Below, one piece after another: positions 17,235 to 25,232 of a stretch of 64,000 nucleotides of DNA. This stretch comes from Nocardiopsis chromatogenes YIM 90109. Its GTDB lineage: Bacteria; Actinomycetota; Actinomycetes; Streptosporangiales; Streptosporangiaceae. The notes beneath the pieces are model-generated. The model was not told where the DNA came from. It ran no database searches and saw only the letters and a program-made list of their open reading frames with translations. Made by a program: the position numbers and the translations under genes. The stretch is taken from the NCBI RefSeq assembly GCF_000341185.1, contig NZ_ANBH01000130.1, positions 1,156 through 65,155 of the forward strand, given 5' to 3'. Numbering within the stretch: position 1 is the first letter of the stretch; every line of letters begins with the position of its first letter.

Positions 17235-17672
17235 TCAGGGCCCGACCAGCAGGGCGCGGACCACGTGCCCGAACAGCAGGCGGCCGCCCCAGGCCGCGGG
17301 CGCGTCGAGGACGCGGGGAAGCCGGGCCACCCGGACCTCCTCGCGCCACAGCACCCGGGCCCGGCCGCCGCTCCCGCCCACCACGATCTCGGCCCATCCG
17401 GTGACCAGGGCTCCGCGCTTCTCAAGGCGGCACATGCCGGGCCTCCCGTCCGAGGGCGGAGACCACCGCACCACCTCCATCGTGTCGTCGAACCCGACCG
17501 GTCCGATCCCCGTACGCGCCGAGAGCAGCGTCCCGACCCCGGTGGCGCCGGGGGGCTCGACAGTGACACGCGTCAGCGGGATGTGCGCCCCGTGGCGGGG
17601 CCAGTCCGTCAGCCGCCGCCACGCCTCCTCGGGCCCCAACGAGACGCACCGCATGATCCGGAAGAAGGCCAC
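17235..17672 (-). CDS. SRPBCC-fold protein (polyketide cyclase/START-like)
   Basis: A 145-residue single-domain protein. The pattern of an amphipathic N-terminal strand, LGPEEAWRRLTDWPRHGAHI, then RTGIGPVGFDDTMEVVRW and a C-terminal helix ending in GHVVRALLVGP matches the SRPBCC lipid/ligand-binding fold common in actinobacteria. Ligand and role are unknown. A GTG at 17672 puts the first strand (AFFRIMRCVSLGP) inside the protein; ATG at 17654 would cut it. No clear ribosome site is visible. It stands between the fdh region and the cyclase cassette, on the cassette's strand but 173 bases downstream of its last gene. Confidence 0.65.
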   Translation of the reverse strand: MAFFRIMRCVSLGPEEAWRRLTDWPRHGAHIPLTRVTVEPPGATGVGTLLSARTGIGPVGFDDTMEVVRWSPPSDGRPGMCRLEKRGALVTGWAEIVVGGSGGRARVLWREEVRVARLPRVLDAPAAWGGRLLFGHVVRALLVGP

Positions 17673-17845
17673 AGGCCGATCGTAGACGAGGAGCACGCGG
17701 ACGAGGAGCACACACCCGACCGGGGCCGACGGCTCTACCGTCCTCCGTCCTCCTCCCACCGTCCGAGTCCGGTGTCGCCCTCCTTCCGAGGGGCGACCCG
17801 AAACCGGAAATGGGGGAATCGGCTCCTACGAGGGACCTGACGACC

Positions 17846-18640
17846 TCAGGCTCCGGCCTCCGCTCCGGCCCTCGCCCACTGGCGTCGGAGCCGCTCCGCC
17901 AAGTCCGCGCGTTCGAATCCTTCCAGGATGCTCGCGAGACGATCCACCATGGCCGGCCGCTCCCACTCTTCGAGTCCGGCCAGGAACACGTCCATGGTCG
18001 AGTCCCGATCCCCGTCACCGTCGCCGTTCACGATTCCTCCCACCTGCTCGGGAGGGGTGAGCATCTCATCGAGCATCTCGCCTGCTTCGGAGATCCGGTC
18101 CAACTGATCGGGGTGCTGCTCGAACCACCAGACGCGCGCGAGTACGGAGTCGACCAGGACGTCACGCTGCAGTTCCCGGACACGCTCCATGCGCCCCCGG
18201 TGAACGGCGGCTTGGATCTCCTTCCTCGGCCCCAGGAGCTCCAGCTCCTTGGCCAGGCTCATGTCCTCCTCATCGACGGCGAGGGCCACGGTCACCATGT
18301 GTCCGCGCACCTCGGCCCGGTCGAAGGCCTCTTCGTCGAAAAGGGCGCACCTCAGTTCCGCCTCCGCCACCCCCATGTCGCCGAGGGAGAAGTCGGCCGA
18401 TCTCTCCGAAGCCGACCGAATGATCCGGCGCTGAAATTCGGCCAGCATGCGGGCACGGTCCGACGATCCTGCACCATTCCACGCGACCTCCAGCGAGAAC
18501 CGGGCCCCGAACCACAGCCCTTCGTTCCTGCTCGGCAATCGAGCTTCGAAGTCGATCTGCGAATCGGGGGCCCGGAACGCGATACTCCAAGAGGGAATGG
18601 AAGGACGCCCCCGCCTGGACCCGAATCCGAAAAATGTCAT
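17846..18640 (-). CDS. Unknown protein, last gene of the cyclase/ATPase cassette
   Basis: I do not recognise this 264-residue protein. It is soluble-looking, with no signal peptide, membrane helix or Cys motif. It begins MTFFGFGSRRGRPSIPSWSI. A beta-rich half (to about 85) contains FEARLPSRNEGLWFGARFSL, and an acidic helical half contains MSLAKELELLGPRKEIQAAV and RVWWFEQHPDQLDRI. A short acidic Gly/Asp linker lies near residue 205. It starts 53 bases after the ATPase stop on the same strand, so probable co-transcription links it to the cassette as substrate, effector or regulator (inference). Confidence 0.75.
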   Translation of the reverse strand: MTFFGFGSRRGRPSIPSWSIAFRAPDSQIDFEARLPSRNEGLWFGARFSLEVAWNGAGSSDRARMLAEFQRRIIRSASERSADFSLGDMGVAEAELRCALFDEEAFDRAEVRGHMVTVALAVDEEDMSLAKELELLGPRKEIQAAVHRGRMERVRELQRDVLVDSVLARVWWFEQHPDQLDRISEAGEMLDEMLTPPEQVGGIVNGDGDGDRDSTMDVFLAGLEEWERPAMVDRLASILEGFERADLAERLRRQWARAGAEAGA

Positions 18641-18693
18641 GATCTCACCCCTTCGATCAGCATGCCTCCACCAGCCTGTAAGGAATGACAGGA

Positions 18694-20835
18694 TCAGGAT
18701 TCACGGCCGCTGATCTCCTCATAGAGCCTGTCGACTTCGGCGACCCTGCGTCCGCACGCCAGCCGCCAGCGCTTGATGACCCGGAGGATCGCTTCCGCAT
18801 TGCCAGGGGAGCCATGAGCCGCCGCCCGCAGTGACTCCTTGACCGGTTCGGGCACCGGCCAGGAAGCAAACGCGTTCAGCCACATCCACAGAGTCTTCGA
18901 TGCCTGCGCGTTGTCCTCCATGAGGGCTTGCCAGCAATTCGCCACGGTGTCGGCCGAAACCCGGGACTCCGCGAGTTCGGTGAAGATCACCGGTTCCCCA
19001 TCCTCCGGTCCCTGCGCAGAGCGTGTGAGGAGGTGCGCCAGCCCTTGAACGGCGAAGTATCCGCGGTGTCCGTGCCTCGACGCGTCGGCCACCCAGGTCG
19101 TCAGCTCATCGAGCACCGACTCCACATTGCCCGGCTCATCGGCGATGCTCTCTAAGATCCCGACGAGCGATCCGGCCCACTGGTGGGGAACCTTCGCCGC
19201 GATGAGCCGCAACCGCACCATCGCGGAGCGCGGGCGCACCCGGCCGTAAACTCCGCACACTTCGGCGACCATACGGTCGAGCTGATGTGTCCTGCCACCG
19301 GCGGCCACCCGGTACAGCTCCGCCCTGACCACCCCGCCGATCTCGGCGGTGACAGCGGCTTCGGCGATGGCGGGGACCGCCGCCCACGAAAGGTCGGCGG
19401 TCCGGCCCCAGGACCTCATGAGCTCAGTGACGGGGGACGGATCCGAATGGCGGAGTCCGAGCCTGAGCCACCGGTCGGCGAGGTCCCCCCTCTCCGCCCA
19501 CGGGAGCTCTGCGGCAGCCGACTCCGACCAGGAGAGAAGGTCGGCCCTCGCGTGCGGGTGCTCACGCCAGAGATGGTCCAGGGCGCCGTCCCTGATCTCC
19601 TGACGGGTGAACCGGATCCTGTCGTCCACGACGGTCGCAGGGAAGTCCTGGAGTAACTCCGACAGGCCGCTCCCGGAGATGGGCGTGCGCCAAGCGGAGG
19701 GAACCTTCCAGCGCTGGGCGAGTTCATGTGCCTGCTTGAGGACGACGGGGCAGCGGGCGCCTTCCAGCAGCGCGACGGCCTCCAGGAGGACCCGTTGGAA
19801 CTCCTTCTCGTAGTCGTGCTCGGCGAACCACTTCCGGAGCTCCTTCGCCGGGTCGGTGAAGGAGCCGATGACGGAGTCGATCCACTGGCGGTAGCCGTCC
19901 TCTCCGCCGCCACCCGTGTCCGGTCGCCCCCGGGCGGCCATCCCCGCCAGCTGGGTGGCGCGCCCCGGGTCGGCACCTCTCAGCGCGGCGCGGACCCCTT
20001 CGTCATCACACCACCGCCGGGCATCCTCCTCGCACGTCCGATGCCGCATCGACCTGAAGAAGACCTCCAGCGGACGGGGAGGTTCTTCGATCTCCAGCCA
20101 GGCGTACGCCTCTCCGAACTCCTCGGTCCACTGCTTAGGGGTGGCGATGACGACGAGGAGCGTCTCCGCCTCACGGACCCTCCCCGCGAAGGACCGCAGA
20201 GCGGTCCGCTGGGTGGGGCCGATCTCCGGGGCATGCGTCAAGTCGATGAGATAGGTGTGCTCCTTTTCGACTTCGACTCCGGATAGACCCGCATCCCGTT
20301 CGTCCAGGTCCGGCATCTCCTCTTGAATCGGACTCCCGGGCCTGAGGGCCGCGAGCGCGTTGATGCCCGCCGTTCCCCTGCCGGTGCCCTGTTCACCGAC
20401 GATGATGCCGATACTGGAGCGGCGTAGTTCCTCCTCAAAACGCTTGTAGTCCCGGCATTCGACGAACGTTTCAACGATCGTCTCCACTTTCTGTTCGTCC
20501 ATCCGCAGGGCATTGCGGACCCGTTCAGCCGTCTCCTCTGAACGGACGTAGGTGTGGAACGCGACGCCGCCTTGGATCAGGCCCGCCTGCACCGCCTGAC
20601 CCCGGTTGGAGCCCACGCTCGACCGCGCATTCGTCCGTCGGTCGGACTGCCTTCCCCCTTCGCTGCCGCCCCCTTCCTCGGTGCCCGCATCGGGCTTCCC
20701 CGCTTGCGCCGATCCCGATGCCTCGTCCCGGGAACCCGAGTCGCCGGAAGCACTCCCGTGCGTTTCGCCCTCCACACGCGCGTCCTTGGGCGGGCGTTCC
20801 TCTCCTTGCTGTTCAGGATCTCGCCCCTCGGCCAC
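18694..20835 (-). CDS. STAND-like ATPase with N-terminal amyloid-type signalling motif
   Basis: A 713-residue protein. Residues 1-74 are a polar disordered tail. Residues 76-94 read SNRGQAVQAGLIQGGVAFH, matching a motif at the C-terminus of the cyclase encoded next door. A P-loop-like segment follows (about 143-156: SIGIIVGEQGTGRGTAG), in which the Walker A Lys is replaced by Arg-Gly, and a Walker B-like strand EHTYLIDLTHAP. The rest (about 330-700) is helical-repeat in character, as in NLR/STAND sensors that hold a ligand-binding repeat array. Start: GTG at 20835, only 2 bases after the cyclase stop codon, so translation is coupled. Inferred role: regulated scaffold or sensor that nucleates its partner. 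Confidence 0.7.
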   Translation of the reverse strand: MAEGRDPEQQGEERPPKDARVEGETHGSASGDSGSRDEASGSAQAGKPDAGTEEGGGSEGGRQSDRRTNARSSVGSNRGQAVQAGLIQGGVAFHTYVRSEETAERVRNALRMDEQKVETIVETFVECRDYKRFEEELRRSSIGIIVGEQGTGRGTAGINALAALRPGSPIQEEMPDLDERDAGLSGVEVEKEHTYLIDLTHAPEIGPTQRTALRSFAGRVREAETLLVVIATPKQWTEEFGEAYAWLEIEEPPRPLEVFFRSMRHRTCEEDARRWCDDEGVRAALRGADPGRATQLAGMAARGRPDTGGGGEDGYRQWIDSVIGSFTDPAKELRKWFAEHDYEKEFQRVLLEAVALLEGARCPVVLKQAHELAQRWKVPSAWRTPISGSGLSELLQDFPATVVDDRIRFTRQEIRDGALDHLWREHPHARADLLSWSESAAAELPWAERGDLADRWLRLGLRHSDPSPVTELMRSWGRTADLSWAAVPAIAEAAVTAEIGGVVRAELYRVAAGGRTHQLDRMVAEVCGVYGRVRPRSAMVRLRLIAAKVPHQWAGSLVGILESIADEPGNVESVLDELTTWVADASRHGHRGYFAVQGLAHLLTRSAQGPEDGEPVIFTELAESRVSADTVANCWQALMEDNAQASKTLWMWLNAFASWPVPEPVKESLRAAAHGSPGNAEAILRVIKRWRLACGRRVAEVDRLYEEISGRES

Positions 20836-20837
20836 GA

Positions 20838-21707
20838 CTACGCCCCCTTCTGGTCCCCGAACTTCAGGCCACCAGAGATCTCATCCGCCTGAACGGACAC
20901 GCCGCTATTGGTGCCGATTGCTTTGGAGGGGCGCTCCCTGCCCTCGTCCACCCATCCCGGTCCTCCCTCCACGTCTTCTGCACCAGCGCCTGTCTCAGCC
21001 CCGGTCCCCCCTACGGTTCTGGCCGGGTCGCCTGCGTCGCTGTCAGCCCGCCCGACAGATGAAGGCCTCGGCGTGTAGACGTACACCTCGGCCTGGAACT
21101 CCTTGTCGGGGATGCTTCCGTCGGCCGGTTGGAAGAGGGCCGGGTTCAAGGCGACGTATCCGCCGAGGACCGCGTCCTCGTACACGCGGCTGGACAGGCC
21201 CGCGACCAGGTAGGTCACGTCCGGGTTGCCGGCCTTGAGCGCCCTTCTCAAGGGGGCGGAGTCCAGGATGCGGTGGGTCTCGGTCATGGCGGATCCGATG
21301 CCGTCGCCGCGTTCTTCGCCGCCGCTGTCGGGGAGCGGGCCCAGGCCGATGGCGGCGCGCAGCCGCAGGCTCAGGGTGCGGTCCTCGTAGGCGAGGATCG
21401 GCTGCATATCGGCGAGGACTTCCTGGAGTTCGCCCATGAGCGGGTTGATGAGCAGGGCGAGGTGTTCCGGGTCCACACCGACCACGTATCCGTCCCCGGT
21501 GTGCTGGGGGAAGGACGCGTTCTCCCAGAGGCCGGCCAGCCCGCAGTCGCGGAACGCGGTTTCGAGCGCATCTTGGATGGAGTTGTTGAGCAGTCGCTGG
21601 TTCATGGAGGAGGTGCGCGAGAACTTCTCCGCATCGACCGCCAGGACGGCTCGGTAAGGCGGCATGGGCTTGCCGGTGCGGCGCGCGCGGCGGGGGACTT
21701 CCACCAT
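20838..21707 (-). CDS. Class III nucleotidyl-cyclase-like protein with C-terminal signalling motif
   Basis: A 289-residue protein. Residues 15-213 resemble a class III nucleotidyl cyclase catalytic domain: PPYRAVLAVDAEKFS supplies the first metal Asp (D25), FPQHTGDGYVVGVDPEHLAL the second acidic site (D72), and LRLRAAIGLGPLP the core strand. Residues 215-265 are a low-complexity linker. Residues 266-284 read TNSGVSVQADEISGGLKFG, matching the motif in the following ATPase at 9 of 19 positions. Product nucleotide is unknown; related bacterial cyclases make cAMP, cGMP or, in Pycsar defence, cyclic pyrimidines. ATG at 21707 follows GAGGAGACAGC. A Crp-type cyclic-nucleotide sensor gene lies upstream. 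Confidence 0.75.
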   Translation of the reverse strand: MVEVPRRARRTGKPMPPYRAVLAVDAEKFSRTSSMNQRLLNNSIQDALETAFRDCGLAGLWENASFPQHTGDGYVVGVDPEHLALLINPLMGELQEVLADMQPILAYEDRTLSLRLRAAIGLGPLPDSGGEERGDGIGSAMTETHRILDSAPLRRALKAGNPDVTYLVAGLSSRVYEDAVLGGYVALNPALFQPADGSIPDKEFQAEVYVYTPRPSSVGRADSDAGDPARTVGGTGAETGAGAEDVEGGPGWVDEGRERPSKAIGTNSGVSVQADEISGGLKFGDQKGA

Positions 21708-21725
21708 TTCGCTGTCTCCTCGGGT

Positions 21726-21762
21726 GTCGGGGGTGCGCGGCCTCCCAGCCGCGCACCCCGAC
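21726..21762 (-). terminator. Hairpin between the Crp-like gene and the cyclase gene
   Basis: GTCGGGGGTGCGCGGC pairs with GCCGCGCACCCCGAC (one bulged G, 6-base loop). On the minus strand it ends about 5 bases before the cyclase ribosome site. It could stop read-through from the Crp-like gene, attenuate, or stabilise the downstream mRNA. Confidence 0.55.
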
Positions 21763-21884
21763 CTTCCCCCGGGGGCCAGCAGCGCTCTGTCCAGAATCAG
21801 ACACACCACGGCGGCGCCCCGTCGGCGCCCCGCCCGTGCCGCGTCAGAGCCCCTGTGAGCCCGGTCTCCCTCCGACGCGCACCG

Positions 21885-22598
21885 TCAGGAGTCCCCCTGG
21901 GCGACCTCTCTCAGGCGGTCCAGGTCGCGGATCGAGACGTACTGGCGGCCTGTGCGGATGATGCCCATGGACCGGAGCCGTCCGAACTCCGCGGCCACCG
22001 AGGCGCGGGACATGCCGATCCAGTCGCCCAGCTCCTTCTGGGACAGCCCCACCCGCAACACGGCGCCGTGGCGGGCAGCCCCGTCTCCTCCGCCCTTCGC
22101 ACCGCCCGCGCCGGGGACGTGCGTCCCCAGCACGCCGGTGAGCCTGAGCAGCGTCGCCGCCAAACGCCGCCCCGAGGGCAGGGCCACGATCTCCGCGCGC
22201 TGGCTCTCCCCTTCGCTCTGCCGCTTGACCACGTGCTCCCACAGCGCCCGGTGCAAGTCCATGCGCCCGACGAGCAGCCGGAAGTGGGCACTGGTGAGGG
22301 CGCGGGTCAGGCAGCCGCCTCCCGTCGGCGTCACCGTCGCGGTCCTCGGCAGCCCCGACAGGGCGGAGAACTCGCCCAGCGCTTCCCCCGACCCCCTGAG
22401 CGCGAGCAGGGACTCGGTGCCGTCCGGTCTGACGACCGACACCTTGACCGTCCCCTCAGCGAGCATGTAGACGACGCCTTCCCGGTCGCCCTGGCGCATG
22501 ATCGGTTCACCGTCGGGGAAGACCCTCGTGGCGCCGGCCTTCAGGAAGACCGCCCACTGCTCGTCCGTCAGCAACGCGCCGAAGCCTTGTCTGCGCAC
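21885..22598 (-). CDS. Crp/Fnr-family regulator with cyclic-nucleotide-binding domain
   Basis: A 237-residue transcription factor. Residues about 15-125 form the cNMP-binding beta barrel; the phosphate-binding cassette reads GEALGEFSALSGLPRTATV, keeping the Glu (E76) and Arg-Thr (R85-T86) equivalent to the cAMP-binding residues of CRP. The C-terminal winged helix reads LSQKELGDWIGMSRASVAAE with VSIRDLDRLREV at the end. It has no FNR-type Cys cluster, so the ligand should be a cyclic nucleotide (inference). GTG at 22598 with GAAAGG about 6 bases upstream was chosen as start. Its position just upstream of a cyclase gene suggests it reads that cyclase's product. Confidence 0.88.
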   Translation of the reverse strand: MRRQGFGALLTDEQWAVFLKAGATRVFPDGEPIMRQGDREGVVYMLAEGTVKVSVVRPDGTESLLALRGSGEALGEFSALSGLPRTATVTPTGGGCLTRALTSAHFRLLVGRMDLHRALWEHVVKRQSEGESQRAEIVALPSGRRLAATLLRLTGVLGTHVPGAGGAKGGGDGAARHGAVLRVGLSQKELGDWIGMSRASVAAEFGRLRSMGIIRTGRQYVSIRDLDRLREVAQGDS

Positions 22599-22747
22599 CT
22601 GTGCCCTTTCGGTCCTCGTGAACGTCCGTCGTCCGGATTCCTTTCCTTGAACTCCGGATCGCCAGCCGTTGGAGGCCGAGAGTGACCGAATGCGGTCGCA
22701 GGGCCGGAACGCGCGGACAGGCGCCGCCACGCCGTCGAGCCACCCCG

Positions 22748-23593
22748 TCAGGCCCCGTACGCCTCCGCGAGGGCCTCCAGGACCTCGGTGCAGCCGGTGT
22801 CCAGCTTCAGCGCCGCCAGGTCGTCCGCGCGGGTGGGGCCGCGGTTCACGATGGCCACCGGCTTGTCCTGCTGGGCTGCGTGTTTGACGAACCTCCGCCC
22901 CGACAGCACCGTCAGCGACGAACCGGCGACGAGCACCGACGCCGCCCCGTCCACGAGACCGTAGGCGTCGAGCACGCGCTCCTTCGGCACGTTCTCTCCG
23001 AAGTAGACGATGTCTGGCTTGAGCATGCCCCCGCAGTACTCGCAGTCCGCGACGCGGAACCCCTCCGTGGAGGCCAGCACCGCGTCGGCGTCCGGGGCGA
23101 CCTCCACGTCCGCCACGCTCTCCGAGAAGCGCGGGTTCAGGGCGGCCAGGCGCTCGGCCAGGTGGGCCCGACTGATCGTCCGCCCGCACGACAGGCACAC
23201 CACGCGGTCGAACCGCCCGTGCAGGTCGATCACCCGGCGGCTGCCCGCCGACTCGTGCAGGGTGTCCACGTTCTGCGTCACGACACCCGACACCAGCCCC
23301 GCCGCCTCCAAGCGTGCCAGCGCGCGGTGCCCGCCGTTGGGGCGGGTCTCCCGCATGTAGTGCCATCCCACGTGATTGCGGGCCCAGTAGTGCCTGCGGA
23401 ACGCCGCATCCCCGACGAACTGCTGGTAGGTCATCGGCGTGCGGGGCGGCGAATCCGGTCCGCGGTAGTCCGGGATTCCGGAGTCGGTGGAGATCCCCGC
23501 CCCGGTGACCACGGCCACCGGCCCGTCTCCGAGGGTCTCGCGCAAACGCTCCGCCGCCGCGATCGGGCTCTGGGCCTCCGTCGTCTGAACCAC
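22748..23593 (-). CDS. Sir2-family NAD-dependent protein deacylase
   Basis: A 281-residue sirtuin. It removes acyl groups from lysines using NAD. Motifs: VVTGAGISTDSGIPDYRG (NAD loop), TQNVDTLHESAG, catalytic His125 in VIDLHGRFD, zinc Cys pairs CLSC (133/136) and CEYC, and GSSLTVLSG plus IVNRGPTRADD near the end. The GIPDYRG and PMTYQQFV wording fits class II (SIRT4-like) enzymes. Start: GTG at 23593, the first start before the conserved domain. It is on the same strand as the Crp/cyclase cassette, 149 bases upstream, but it is a standard stand-alone sirtuin and a functional link is unproven. Confidence 0.93.
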   Translation of the reverse strand: MVQTTEAQSPIAAAERLRETLGDGPVAVVTGAGISTDSGIPDYRGPDSPPRTPMTYQQFVGDAAFRRHYWARNHVGWHYMRETRPNGGHRALARLEAAGLVSGVVTQNVDTLHESAGSRRVIDLHGRFDRVVCLSCGRTISRAHLAERLAALNPRFSESVADVEVAPDADAVLASTEGFRVADCEYCGGMLKPDIVYFGENVPKERVLDAYGLVDGAASVLVAGSSLTVLSGRRFVKHAAQQDKPVAIVNRGPTRADDLAALKLDTGCTEVLEALAEAYGA

Positions 23594-23654
23594 GCAGTCG
23601 AGCCTATGCGCCCGGGGCAATCCGCCGACCGGCCCGCCCCGGGCGCCCGGCCCC

Positions 23655-25148
23655 TCAGCCTGCGAGTCCCTGCCGCCCGTCGCCGCCGTCGGGGAGGTCG
23701 ATCCCCCGCACGGCGCCAGGGGTGAGAGTGCCGTCCTGCATCCGCAGTCCCCTGTAGACGCGGACCGGCCCCGCAGGGGCGTCGACCGTCCCCTTGACCG
23801 ACGACGACCGCCCGGCGACCACGTCGTCCGTGCCGTCGCCGTCGGTGTCCACCAAGCGCAGCAGCGTACGCGGAAACTCCTCATAGGGGTCCCAGTACTC
23901 GTCCTCGGGAGGCGGGGACGCCTGCGGGTACTGGTCGGCCTCCTCCGGACGCAGCAGGCACGCCCCCTCACCGGTCAGCCCGTCGGGACCTCCCGGCAGG
24001 ACGACGACGTCCCCCTCGTCCACGGGCGGCTTCCCCCCGCCCGCCGGGCGGTTCACGGCCGCGGCGACGTCAGCGTACCCGTCGCCGTCGACATCCCCGG
24101 CCTCCAGCACGGTGCCGAGCTCGTCGCCGTCCACCCCCTTCTGGGACAGGCCGGCCTGGTCCATGCCCACCCGGGTGGCCGGTTCCTCGGCCGGACCGTC
24201 CGGTCCGCCGGGGTAGACGGTCACCTCCCCCGGACCCGGCGCCCCGTCCTCCACCGTCGTGCCGACCTCGCGGACGATGAGGTCGCCGAAGCCGTCCCCG
24301 TCCACATCGGCCACAACGCCCTCGTCCGCGTTGGCACGGGTCCCGGCCGACTCGAACCCGTCCTCGCTCCCGGTCCACAGGGCGGTCTCATAGGCCATCT
24401 CCTCGAAGGCCCGGAAGGCGACGAGGTCGTCGCATCCGTCGCCGTCCATGTCCCCGGCGATGAACGAGTTCTCCAACCCCTCCAGGTCGACCCCGGAGGA
24501 GGCCGTCCGGGCGGGTGCGCCGTCGCGGTCGAACGGGCCGTACAGGACCTCGCTCTCGTCACCGAACCACTCGACGCCCACGAACATGTCGGAAGCACCG
24601 TCGCCGTCGAAGTCCCCGACCGCGGTCAACCACGGCTGCACTTCACCGCCCTTCTGGACCACCGTCCCTCCGTCGACGCCGCCTTGCCCGCCCCAGACCA
24701 GGGCGATGGACCCCTGGTCTTCGTCCCTCTCGGTCCGTGGGCCCGCGGACACGGCGACGTCGGTCACGCCGTCCGCGTCGAAGTCGCCGGTCAGGGCGGT
24801 CTCACCGAATCGCACGTCGTCCTGCAGCGACGCAGGGACCCCGTCCTCTCCGGGCACGACGCTCTGAGCGGCCCCGCCGTCCGGGCCGTCCTCGCTCCCG
24901 GGGACGACCAGGAGGCTCCCCTCACGCTCTGCCTTCTCTCCCGACTCATAGGGGCCGAGGTACGGGACCACCAGGCCCTCGAAAGCGTCCCCGTCGACGT
25001 TCTGGACGGTCCGGTCCGGGGCCCCCTCCCCGCGGCCCCACCCGACGCGGGCACGGATCCGCCGCACAGCTCCCCGGGATCGTCCGGCCGGTCGGTGCCA
25101 CAGCCGGCGGCCAGGAGGACGAGCGGGAGGACCAGAAGGGGCCGTCAT
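23655..25148 (-). CDS. FG-GAP/VCBS-repeat lipoprotein with displaced N-terminal frame
   Basis: About 500 residues carrying at least six Ca-binding-type loops (GDFDADGVTD, GDFDGDGASD, GDMDGDGCDD, ADVDGDGFGD, GDVDGDGYAD, VDTDGDGTDD), the FG-GAP/integrin-alpha-like beta-propeller found in secreted actinobacterial proteins. In its own frame the N-terminus is unlike a signal peptide. In the neighbouring frame the same DNA encodes LLVLPLVLLAAGCGTDRPDD, a clear lipoprotein signal with lipobox LAAGC. One extra C at about 25138-25141 and one missing G at about 25022-25031 would join ATG 25148, the signal and the propeller in one frame. Either a compensated pair of sequence errors or a damaged gene. 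Role unknown; probably envelope-anchored. Confidence 0.75.
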   Translation of the reverse strand: MTAPSGPPARPPGRRLWHRPAGRSRGAVRRIRARVGWGRGEGAPDRTVQNVDGDAFEGLVVPYLGPYESGEKAEREGSLLVVPGSEDGPDGGAAQSVVPGEDGVPASLQDDVRFGETALTGDFDADGVTDVAVSAGPRTERDEDQGSIALVWGGQGGVDGGTVVQKGGEVQPWLTAVGDFDGDGASDMFVGVEWFGDESEVLYGPFDRDGAPARTASSGVDLEGLENSFIAGDMDGDGCDDLVAFRAFEEMAYETALWTGSEDGFESAGTRANADEGVVADVDGDGFGDLIVREVGTTVEDGAPGPGEVTVYPGGPDGPAEEPATRVGMDQAGLSQKGVDGDELGTVLEAGDVDGDGYADVAAAVNRPAGGGKPPVDEGDVVVLPGGPDGLTGEGACLLRPEEADQYPQASPPPEDEYWDPYEEFPRTLLRLVDTDGDGTDDVVAGRSSSVKGTVDAPAGPVRVYRGLRMQDGTLTPGAVRGIDLPDGGDGRQGLAG

Positions 25149-25232
25149 CGTGAGGGGACGGTGGGGCGGGGCGATCATGCTGGGGAGAACGTCATGACCG
25201 GCGGCTCAGTTGTCCGATGCCCCGAGCAGTCG

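Noticed and set aside
16763-17404. Possible gene in the fdhD-SRPBCC gap
   Set aside because: Arg/Pro/Gly-rich, no ribosome site, and it overlaps the SRPBCC gene on the other strand.
22748-23593. Sirtuin as fifth member of the cyclase cassette
   Set aside because: Same strand and near, but it is a standard class II sirtuin with 149 bases of gap and no shared motif. Left as a stand-alone gene.
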